This document shows positions 14,819-21,713 of a DNA stretch of 24,667 nucleotides, piece by piece (the first letter of the stretch is position 1; the number at the start of each line of letters is the position of its first letter). The notes beneath the pieces are model-generated. The model was not told the origin of the DNA and did no database searches. It saw only the letters and a list, made by a program, of their open reading frames with translations. Location of the stretch: positions 1 through 24,667 of IMG/VR virus record IMGVR_UViG_3300041583_000175, one strand, 5' to 3'. Position numbers and translations under genes: made by a program. This stretch comes from a virus.

Positions 14819-16722
14819 CACATTCTATTGAAGTCAATTTGTTTCTTATCTAAATCTACACCAGCGACTATTATATTAATTTCATCACCTAATCTGATTC
14901 TATCACCAAAGTCATTATAAATTTGGTAATTTTCTGTATCTATGTGGTAATTACCTTCTAATGATTGGTATCTTATCATACCTTCGCATTTACTTTCTGT
15001 TAATTCAACATATAATCCCCAATCAGTTACACCAGAAATTATTCCAGTAAACACTTTACCGATTTTATCCAAAAGATATTCAGCTTGTTTGTATTTTATA
15101 GAATCACGTTGTGCTCTAGATGCTATTAACTCTCGTCCTGAACACCACTTAGCCTCATCCTCTACTTTAGTAGGATTTCCTTGTGGTTTGTTTTGTAAAA
15201 AGTCAAATAACATTCTGTGTGTCATTAGATCTGGATATCTACGTATTGGACTTGTGAAATGTGAGTAGTGTGTGAATCCTAATCCATAGTGTCCTATATT
15301 TTGTATTGTATATGTTGCTTTAGACATACATCTAGTAACAATAGTACTTAACATATTCTCTTCTGGTGTTCCCTTAACATCTTTTAGTAACTGATTTATG
15401 GACTTTTTAAGATCATCAGGTTCTCCTTCTATCTTAAAGTCATGACCAAATGTATTACAAACATTCGATAATGCTGTTAATTTCTCCATATTTGGAGTAT
15501 CATGTACTCTATATACACCAGTTCTTGAATTACTTGATAATAGTTTAGCAACAGACTTATTAGCTAATAACATAAACTCTTCAATTAGTTTATTAGCTTC
15601 TTTTTGTTCTTTGAAATAAACACCAATTGGTTTTTTATTATCTTCTGCTAATTTGAACCGAACTTCTATTCCTCCCATTTCGATTGAACCTTCTTTAATC
15701 CTTTTCTTTCTTATCTTCTTAGCTAGTATATTTAAGTGATTAACCATTAATGGATAAACTCTATCTTCCCCTGTGTATTTACTATCATTACCCTCTATTA
15801 TCTCTTGAGCATCTTCATAAGCAAATCTCATATCAGAGTGTATTACTGTCTTACCATGCCATTCTTTAACAATTTTTCCATCAGAATCCATTGTGAATAC
15901 AACTGAAAATGCCAATCTATCCTCATTTGGTTTTAATGAACATATTCCATTACTAAGCCTTTCTGGTAACATTGGTACACATCTATCAACTAGATATACT
16001 GATGTTGCTCTTTCATAAGCTTCATCATCTAATTTTGTGCCAGGTTTAACATAATGACCAACATCAGCGATGTGTACTCCTATTTCAAATCGATTATCAT
16101 TTATTACTTTAAGTGATAGTGCGTCATCAAAATCACGAGCATCTACTGGGTCAATTGTTATAGTTGTTACATCCCTCATATCTCTTCGGGATTTTATTTC
16201 CTTTTCAGTTATTACTTCCGGTGTAAGTTCTGATTCATTTATAACATCTTGTGGGAAATCAACTGGTAATCCATATTCATACATTATTGAATTCATTTCG
16301 GCGTTATTGTCACCAACATCACCTAATATCTTAGTTATCTTAGCTTGTGGTGATTTACTATCTTCCCACTTTGTTAATTCTACTATAACTTTTTGATCAT
16401 CTTCTGCTTTTAACCCACCTTTGATGTAAAAATCAACTGGTATTCTTCTGCTATCTGCTATAACAAATACTGATATACCATTGATGTGTACTTTACCAAC
16501 GAATTCTGTCTTATTTCTTGAAATTGTGTCAATGACTTTCGCTTCCATTTTCTTTTCACCCTTAAATACTTCTACTAACACTTTATCTAAGTGTAAAGCA
16601 TTTTTGGTATTCTTCTTATAAATGAAAATTGATTTATCGTTTATGGTGATTGTTGCGTGTCTGTTTGTAGAGAACTCGATTTGACCTTCGTATCGTTCTC
16701 CTGCTTTTATATTATTATTCAT
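14818..16722 (-). CDS. rnr: Ribonuclease R family exoribonuclease (RNB)
   Basis: The product is an RNase II/R 3'-to-5' exoribonuclease of 634 residues. An N-terminal cold-shock-type region (GERYEGQIEFSTNRHA) is followed by a second one. The RNB catalytic domain opens with TIDPVDARDFDDAL, whose Asp cluster binds the catalytic magnesium. It continues with HIADVGHYVKPGTKLDDEA, VDRCVPMLPERLSNGICSL and HYGLGFTHYSHFTSPIRRYP, all hallmarks of RNase R. A C-terminal S1 domain (FTGIISGVTDWGLYVEL) ends the protein. It lacks the N-terminal helix-turn-helix and the basic tail of E. coli RNase R (813 residues). An in-frame ATG at 16782 would add 20 residues overlapping an upstream gene fragment. I prefer 16722 because it follows an A/G-rich leader and opens directly into the domain. 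RNase R degrades structured and nonstop mRNA and acts with tmRNA in bacteria. Confidence 0.93.
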   Translation of the reverse strand: MNNNIKAGERYEGQIEFSTNRHATITINDKSIFIYKKNTKNALHLDKVLVEVFKGEKKMEAKVIDTISRNKTEFVGKVHINGISVFVIADSRRIPVDFYIKGGLKAEDDQKVIVELTKWEDSKSPQAKITKILGDVGDNNAEMNSIMYEYGLPVDFPQDVINESELTPEVITEKEIKSRRDMRDVTTITIDPVDARDFDDALSLKVINDNRFEIGVHIADVGHYVKPGTKLDDEAYERATSVYLVDRCVPMLPERLSNGICSLKPNEDRLAFSVVFTMDSDGKIVKEWHGKTVIHSDMRFAYEDAQEIIEGNDSKYTGEDRVYPLMVNHLNILAKKIRKKRIKEGSIEMGGIEVRFKLAEDNKKPIGVYFKEQKEANKLIEEFMLLANKSVAKLLSSNSRTGVYRVHDTPNMEKLTALSNVCNTFGHDFKIEGEPDDLKKSINQLLKDVKGTPEENMLSTIVTRCMSKATYTIQNIGHYGLGFTHYSHFTSPIRRYPDLMTHRMLFDFLQNKPQGNPTKVEDEAKWCSGRELIASRAQRDSIKYKQAEYLLDKIGKVFTGIISGVTDWGLYVELTESKCEGMIRYQSLEGNYHIDTENYQIYNDFGDRIRLGDEINIIVAGVDLDKKQIDFNRM

Positions 16723-16732
16723 ATTCCTTTTA

Positions 16733-17134
16733 CTAGGAAATATCGTTTTGTTTATTATCTCGTTTAGATATGTTGTCAACACCGTACTTATCTATTAGTG
16801 TTTTTTTCATTTTATTCAACACCTTGTTGTTCTGAATTGGATAATCTACCCCATAATTCTCTCTTAGAGATTTTTTTCTTTTCACTTCCGAGCACTTTCT
16901 ACAAAAGTACTCTCCCCAGTTATTATCATATTTAACATAGTTCTTAAATATAACATACTTTTCAATACCGCATCCATCACACTTACACTTTATTTTATAG
17001 TGTGAGCCCTTAGATAGTAACTCAACAGGGATTATTAATAATTCACCTATCGTAACATCACTATATCCTAAATTTTCATAGTATGAATAGTTTGATTCGT
17101 TTATTTTAACTTTTATCTCCCTTGTTATGATCAT
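16733..17134 (-). pseudogene. Truncated homing-endonuclease fragment
   Basis: This 133-residue reading frame resembles the DNA-binding half of phage mobile endonucleases. It has two Cys pairs (KCKCDGCGIEKYV and FCRKCSEVKRKKS) and the typical repeats LRENYGVDYPIQNNKVLNKM and LIDKYGVDNISK. Family members usually continue into further KYGVxNP repeats and a Vsr-like nuclease domain; here the frame stops 11 bases before RNase R. No nuclease domain is visible downstream in any frame, because RNase R coding sequence starts there. It looks like the remnant of a homing gene inserted upstream of RNase R. It may still be expressed as a short DNA-binding protein. Confidence 0.65.
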
Positions 17135-17230
17135 AAAAAACCTCGAAATTTCAATTATTTATTAAAAACAGGTTCCTCTCTCCTAAAATTATCACTTACA
17201 CCAAACCTTCTTCGATAAAAGATTGTAGAG

Positions 17231-17265
17231 TGACTGTAAAGAATCCACCTTTATAAAAATTCGAT
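17231..17265 (+). repeat. Conserved upstream element, copy 1
   Basis: CTGTAAAGAATCCACCTT (17234-17251), with similar flanks including a TAAAAA run and CGA, recurs at 19416-19433. This copy ends 24 nt before the promoter-like motif of the protease-scaffold gene. Position and conservation suggest a regulatory element. Confidence 0.7.
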
Positions 17266-17274
17266 ATACTGATG

Positions 17275-17285
17275 TCAATATATAC
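17275..17285 (+). promoter_or_regulatory. Late-promoter-like motif for protease-scaffold gene
   Basis: TCAATATATAC lies 30 nt before the ATG at 17316. The 181-base gap from 17135 to 17315 otherwise contains only the conserved upstream element and AT-rich leader. Confidence 0.5.
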
Positions 17286-17315
17286 TATCAACTACAAAAA
17301 ATAATTATTTTAAAC

Positions 17316-19412
17316 ATGAAACCGGTTTTAATAGTAGAAAATTCACAAAACCAACTTATTAGAGAAAGTAACTCTACTAAGAAAGGTTATACACTAGGTG
17401 GTACATTCACCGAATTCGGTGTCAAAAACAGAAATGAACGTATTTATTCGGCTGATAAATTTTTACCAGCTTTAAATGAGATGAATGATCGTATAAGTGG
17501 CTTAGGTGCTGTTTATGGAGAATTTGATCATCCAGACGTTTTTGATACATCACTCTCAAGAGCTTCACATATTATCACGAAGGCAAATTATGTCCAAGAG
17601 AAAAATACAGTTGAAGGTGAGATTAAATTACTAAGTACTTATTGGGGTAAAGAAGCAAAAGCATTGGTCGATGACGGATGTCCTGTATTCGTTTCTTCAA
17701 GAGCTGCTGGTATTACTGAATCTGATGGTTCAGTTTCCCTGAAAAAATTATTTACTTATGACATTGTTGCTGACCCAGGATTTGCGTCAGCTAAAATGGA
17801 TGTTAGAGTACTTAATGAGTCGTTGGGGTATAATGACGAGAAATCTAACTTTAGGATATATGAAATGTCCGATGAGTCAAAAATAAATGAGTTATTCAAC
17901 ATGAACAAGAATGAGTTTGTAACAAAAGAACAATTGACTGACTACTCTAACTACTTAGTTAACGAATTAGCGACAACTAAGAGAACAGTTAATACAGCAA
18001 TTTCAGAGGGTAAATTAAACCCAAAGAAAATGGAACAATTATTAGAGTACTATGAAGAGTTGAACAACTCTAACACACAAGTAGCCAAGTATCTTGATTA
18101 TTTAGCTGAAAAAATTCAATTCGTTGTTAACGAGAACAAAACGTTAAAATCGACATCTGAAAAATTAGTTAAACATAATGATTACTTAGCAGAAAATCTA
18201 GAAAAATCTATTAACTATACTGAGTATTTAGCTGAGAATTTAGATAAGAACATTAACTATTCAGAATATTTAGCTGAAAACTTAGACAAGAACATTTCTT
18301 ACGCTGAGTACTTAGCTGAAAACGTTGATAAAAACATTTCTTATTCAGAATATTTAGCTGAGAGTTTAGATAAGAACATTGCTTACTCTGAGTACATCGC
18401 TGAAAACTTAGATAAGAACATTGCTTACTCTGAGTACATCGCTGAAAACTTAGACAAGAACATTGCTTACTCTGAGTACATCGCTGAAAACGTTGATAAT
18501 AACATCGCTTATTCTGAGTACTTATCAGAACACGTTGAGGGTAACATTGCTTACTCCGAGTACATCGCAGAACATTTAGATGATAACATCGCTTATTCTG
18601 AGTATGTAGCTGAAAATCTTGATAAATCAATTAACTACCAAGGTATGATAGTTGAAAGATTAAATGGTTCTAGAATAAATGAATCAGCAGGTGAAGATAA
18701 CTTCCCTTCTTTAGAAGATGGTGGTTTTGAAGCATTTGATGAAGAAGAAGAAACTTATGATAACCCTTTTGAATCAGAAGAATCAGAAGAAGAAACTTAT
18801 GATAACCTTGAAGAAGGTATTAATAACGAAGAAGAAAATACAGAAGAAGATGAAGAAGAAGAAGTTGAAAACCATTCAATTGATGGTAATAGCGATTCTC
18901 AATTATCTGAATCTATTGATAAACTAATTGAAGAAGCTAAAAAACGAAAAGTTTCTGAAACAGCAGATGTGAATTTCTTGAAGTTCATGTCAAAATCTCA
19001 AGTTGATAGCTTTTATGCGTTATCAGATGACGAACAAGAGTCAGTTAAAGTCCATATAAACGAAAGAGACTACTTTACTCAAAAAGATGTTTTGTCATTA
19101 ATCACAGAATCACTTTCAACTAAGAACGAATCTCTTGAAGAGAGAATCATCAGATTGATGCCTGAAAACACAAAGCCAATCTGGGAACAATTAAACGATA
19201 CTTCTAAGAAGTCTATCTTATCACAAGCTAGATTATACCCAGAAGACGTTTTAACAACTGAAGCACAAGTTGAACACTTTTGGTCAACTAGAAAGCTTAA
19301 GACGAATGAGTCTGTAACAAAGAAACTTGTTTCACACGAAAGCCTTATCCAAGAAGATAAACTTTCTGATAATGAAGTACAAGCGATAATGGAAAGATTC
19401 AAAAACGTTTAA
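17316..19412 (+). CDS. 21-22: Prohead protease-scaffold fusion (T4 gp21 + gp22-like)
   Basis: This 698-residue protein joins two jobs that are separate genes in T4. Residues 1 to about 168 match the gp21 prohead protease. They show GGTFTEFGVKNRNERIYSA, the catalytic-type His in GEFDHPDVFD, and the catalytic-type Ser in CPVFVSSRAAG followed by YDIVADPGFASA. Residues about 200-280 are helical. Residues 290-443 are eleven tandem 14-residue repeats (type YIAENLDKNIAYSE). Residues about 460-520 are very acidic. Residues about 530-698 form a helical gp22-like scaffold end. Several I/L-x-E sites followed by Ser (for example after E17, E168, E456, E532 and E598) could allow self-cleavage that frees the protease and destroys the scaffold. 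It sits directly upstream of the capsid gene, as 21-22-23 do in T4. The protease part is sure, the scaffold role well supported by context. Confidence 0.88.
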   Translation: MKPVLIVENSQNQLIRESNSTKKGYTLGGTFTEFGVKNRNERIYSADKFLPALNEMNDRISGLGAVYGEFDHPDVFDTSLSRASHIITKANYVQEKNTVEGEIKLLSTYWGKEAKALVDDGCPVFVSSRAAGITESDGSVSLKKLFTYDIVADPGFASAKMDVRVLNESLGYNDEKSNFRIYEMSDESKINELFNMNKNEFVTKEQLTDYSNYLVNELATTKRTVNTAISEGKLNPKKMEQLLEYYEELNNSNTQVAKYLDYLAEKIQFVVNENKTLKSTSEKLVKHNDYLAENLEKSINYTEYLAENLDKNINYSEYLAENLDKNISYAEYLAENVDKNISYSEYLAESLDKNIAYSEYIAENLDKNIAYSEYIAENLDKNIAYSEYIAENVDNNIAYSEYLSEHVEGNIAYSEYIAEHLDDNIAYSEYVAENLDKSINYQGMIVERLNGSRINESAGEDNFPSLEDGGFEAFDEEEETYDNPFESEESEEETYDNLEEGINNEEENTEEDEEEEVENHSIDGNSDSQLSESIDKLIEEAKKRKVSETADVNFLKFMSKSQVDSFYALSDDEQESVKVHINERDYFTQKDVLSLITESLSTKNESLEERIIRLMPENTKPIWEQLNDTSKKSILSQARLYPEDVLTTEAQVEHFWSTRKLKTNESVTKKLVSHESLIQEDKLSDNEVQAIMERFKNV
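18183..18644 (+). repeat. Eleven tandem 42-nt in-frame repeats
   Basis: Eleven consecutive 42-nt units encode 14-residue repeats (Y-L/I-A-E-N-L/V-D-K-N-I-A/S/N-Y-S-E). Units 6 and 7 are nearly identical in DNA, and the outer units are more diverged, which suggests recent expansion in the middle. The 14-residue period equals two heptads, compatible with a long helical rod in the prohead core. Confidence 0.92.
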
Positions 19413-19446
19413 TGTCTGTAAAGAATCCACCTTGTTAAAAAACGAG
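19413..19446 (+). repeat. Conserved upstream element, copy 2
   Basis: This copy holds the same 18-nt core CTGTAAAGAATCCACCTT (19416-19433) as copy 1 at 17234. It ends 23 nt before the TTTATATATAC motif of the capsid gene. Confidence 0.7.
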
Positions 19447-19456
19447 AAATAAAGGG

Positions 19457-19467
19457 TTTATATATAC
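19457..19467 (+). promoter_or_regulatory. Late-promoter-like motif for major capsid gene
   Basis: TTTATATATAC lies 29 nt before the capsid ATG, followed by an almost pure A-rich leader with no Shine-Dalgarno sequence. This leader type is known for highly expressed genes in Bacteroidota. Confidence 0.6.
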
Positions 19468-19496
19468 ATTAATTAAAAAAATAAAAAAAGAAAATT

Positions 19497-21212
19497 ATGT
19501 CACACATTAGAATAGACAAACAAAAAGCAATGAAGAAATGGTCTCCTGTATTAGAGAACATGGGAGTTGCTGGCGAAGACAGACTTGATTGGATGTCAGA
19601 GTATGCTGAATATCACTCTATAAATGAAAACGCTTATGCTAACGCATCTAACGTTTCAGGTATGGGAGGTGTTATTGCAGCACAACCATCTACACTTTCT
19701 GGTTCTACAATCGGTAACGCTTGGTCAGGAAATGGTGGATCACTTGGAAACGGTGATGTAGGTCAAAACCTTTTACCAGTAGCAATGAAAATTGCAGCTC
19801 AAACAATCGGTTTAGATTTAGTAGCAGTTAAGCCTTCTCCGGGTCCGAAAATTGATTTATTATATATCGACTTTAGATATGATGATGTTCATTTAGGTGA
19901 TTCAGATGAAAGACCACAAGTTTTCAAAATAGCTCCAAACGCTACTTTTACAAACATGGCAGCAATTATTACTGGATTAAGAGCTCAATTAGCAGCACAA
20001 ACACCAGTTATTACTGAAACAGTTGGTGGTTTAACAGCAAGAATGTTTAACAACATCGGAACAGGAGCAGCAGTAGTTGTAGAACCTGCAAATAAATTGG
20101 GAGAAGTTGAATTTTTAGGATTCTCTAGAATTGATGGATACCCAATGTTCAGAGCTTACAGACAATTTAACACTTCTCACACGAATGTTGGATCTGCTCA
20201 AGCTAACTGGGGATTTGACTCGACTAGAAACACTTTTAGTCCAACAATGTCAATGGCTTCTCAAATCACTAGTTTAGGTGGTACTGCTTTAGGTGCTGAA
20301 CCTACTATTGAATTAGTATCGGCTCTTGAAGATCACATTCCTGGTTTCTCTGCAAACTGGACATCTTCTTTAGGTGGTGCATCTGGTAACTATCCAATGG
20401 ATAGAGATACTGATGACAAGAGATACTCTGGTATCATCGGACCAAAAATTAGTTCTAAAACTGTTGCAGTTGGTACAATTGAAGTATCTTCAGCTCTTAG
20501 AAGAACTGAAATTGAAGATATCAAGGCTAACACTGGAATGGATATCGTTCAAAAAATGGAATCAATTCTTGTTAATGAATTGTCTCAAACAATCTCTAAG
20601 CAAATTGTAGCTAAGATATTTGAAATGGGTGATCTTAACAGATTGTCAGCTCCAGCATTTGGAGGTACATCTACAATTGTTAATCCAACGATTTTCGATT
20701 TAGATACAGCTTACGCATCTGCGGGTGTTGGTGTTGGTGGTGAAACTACTCACGCTGTTCAAAGAAAGCTTGTAACTAAGATAGCTCACGCTTCTAACTA
20801 CATCGCTACTGAGGGTCGTGTTGGACCAGCTCAATACCTTATCACTAATGGTGGTTTGGCAGCAGCTTTATCTGACATCTCTGGTTATACACTTAACCCA
20901 GTTAAGTCTAAAATCAACGGACAAGGACAACTTTACCCAGTAGGTTCAATTGGAGATATTTCAATATATGTTGATCCATATATGAGATATAACGACAACA
21001 GAATCGTTCTTGGTAGAAAGAACAACCCAGACCAACCAGGTATTATTTTCGTACCTTACTTAATGGCTCAGTCTATATCTGTAATCTCTGAAGCGACTTT
21101 CGCTCCTAGAATGTTACTAAGATCTAGATACGCTGTAACAGAAGTTGGTTGGTTCCCACAAAAGCAATTTATGACTATAAACGTTAAAGATGTTGAATCA
21201 TTCTTAAACTAA
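19497..21212 (+). CDS. 23: Major capsid protein, T4 gp23-like
   Basis: This 571-residue protein fits the gp23 family (T4 gp23 is 521). The opening KKWSPVLENMGV parallels LNKWKPLLEGEGL of T4. The junction SINE followed by Asn (E44/N45) matches the I/L-x-E site where the gp21-type protease removes the N-terminal region, as at SFLTE in T4. The segment GQNLLPVAMKIAAQTIGLDLVAVKPSPGPKIDLLYIDFRY corresponds to the conserved P-domain start. The C-terminal part VGWFPQKQFMTINVKDVE is typical as well. It is the last gene of the 20, 21-22, 23 order and is closed by a strong terminator. Codon choice is more restricted than in neighbours, fitting high expression. The assignment is strong. Confidence 0.93.
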   Translation: MSHIRIDKQKAMKKWSPVLENMGVAGEDRLDWMSEYAEYHSINENAYANASNVSGMGGVIAAQPSTLSGSTIGNAWSGNGGSLGNGDVGQNLLPVAMKIAAQTIGLDLVAVKPSPGPKIDLLYIDFRYDDVHLGDSDERPQVFKIAPNATFTNMAAIITGLRAQLAAQTPVITETVGGLTARMFNNIGTGAAVVVEPANKLGEVEFLGFSRIDGYPMFRAYRQFNTSHTNVGSAQANWGFDSTRNTFSPTMSMASQITSLGGTALGAEPTIELVSALEDHIPGFSANWTSSLGGASGNYPMDRDTDDKRYSGIIGPKISSKTVAVGTIEVSSALRRTEIEDIKANTGMDIVQKMESILVNELSQTISKQIVAKIFEMGDLNRLSAPAFGGTSTIVNPTIFDLDTAYASAGVGVGGETTHAVQRKLVTKIAHASNYIATEGRVGPAQYLITNGGLAAALSDISGYTLNPVKSKINGQGQLYPVGSIGDISIYVDPYMRYNDNRIVLGRKNNPDQPGIIFVPYLMAQSISVISEATFAPRMLLRSRYAVTEVGWFPQKQFMTINVKDVESFLN

Positions 21213-21235
21213 TAAGTAGTTAGCTTAAAATACCG

Positions 21236-21265
21236 AAAAAAGACCCCTAGTGGGTCTTTTTTCTT
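21236..21265 (+). terminator. Intrinsic terminator after major capsid gene
   Basis: AAAAAAGACCC and GGGTCTTTTTT flank a 5-nt loop (CTAGT at 21247-21251), giving a GC-capped stem with a strong T run, 24 nt after the capsid stop. Confidence 0.92.
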
Positions 21266-21273
21266 TTTAAAAA

Positions 21274-21284
21274 TTTATATATAC
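21274..21284 (+). promoter_or_regulatory. Late-promoter-like motif, start-proximal
   Basis: TTTATATATAC ends 3 nt before the ATG at 21288 of the NFACT-R gene, immediately after the capsid terminator. Confidence 0.55.
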
Positions 21285-21287
21285 AGT

Positions 21288-21677
21288 ATGATTAAAAAAT
21301 ATAATTTTTTCTTAGAGGGTAAAAAAGGAAAGTTCCCTAATATTAAGAAAGTTGAGGTTGAGGGTTTCTTTATTTATATAGGTAGAGACGCTAGATCTAA
21401 TGACCACTTAACATTCAATGTAGCTGATAAAGAAGATATCTGGATGCACGTTAAAGGAGTACCAGGGAGTCATGTTGTTATAAGAGTTAGAGAAAACTTA
21501 CCAACAGATGAAATTATAAGATATGCTGCTGAGTTAGCTAAAAAGAATAGTAAATCTAGTAAAGAAAATAAAGCAACTGTTGTTTATTGTCAAAGAAGGT
21601 TTGTTAAGAAAGAACGTGGTATGAATGATGGTCAGGTAAGAGTTGATTATATCAACGCTTATGAAATTGTAGTTTAA
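21288..21677 (+). CDS. Stand-alone NFACT-R (DUF814) domain protein
   Basis: The 129-residue protein is essentially one NFACT-R domain, the RNA-binding domain of RqcH/NEMF/Rqc2 in ribosome-associated quality control. Diagnostic segments are FFIYIGRDARSNDHLTF at about 27-43 and DIWMHVKGVPGSHVVIR at 50-66. The helix PTDEIIRYAAELAKKNSKSS and the terminal strands RFVKKERGMNDGQVRVDY follow. The NFACT-N and helical (CC-M) parts of full RqcH (about 550-600 residues) are absent, so it cannot be a complete elongation factor. Residues 1-10 (MIKKYNFFLE) resemble a capsid-targeting leader. It could bind tRNA or 60S/50S-type complexes and compete with host RqcH, or have another RNA role. It lies just after the capsid gene and before a peptidase gene. 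Confidence 0.87.
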   Translation: MIKKYNFFLEGKKGKFPNIKKVEVEGFFIYIGRDARSNDHLTFNVADKEDIWMHVKGVPGSHVVIRVRENLPTDEIIRYAAELAKKNSKSSKENKATVVYCQRRFVKKERGMNDGQVRVDYINAYEIVV

Positions 21678-21680
21678 TAT

Positions 21681-21690
21681 TTAATATATA
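21681..21690 (+). promoter_or_regulatory. Late-promoter-like motif for peptidase gene
   Basis: TTAATATATA lies 23 nt before the ATG at 21714. Confidence 0.45.
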
Positions 21691-21713
21691 GATCAATAAA
21701 ATAAATTTTTATA

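Noticed and set aside
16722-16782. RNase R start at 16782
   Set aside because: The extra 20 residues overlap the upstream homing-endonuclease fragment and are not part of a domain; the ATG at 16722 directly opens the cold-shock-type domain.
18253-18630. Minus-strand reading frame antisense to the repeats
   Set aside because: It is a by-product of the repeat composition, with unnatural Cys/Gln/Arg-rich content and no start signal.
18183-18644. Tandem 42-nt repeats as a CRISPR-like array
   Set aside because: The units are contiguous without spacers, stay in frame and encode a regular 14-residue protein repeat inside the protease-scaffold gene.
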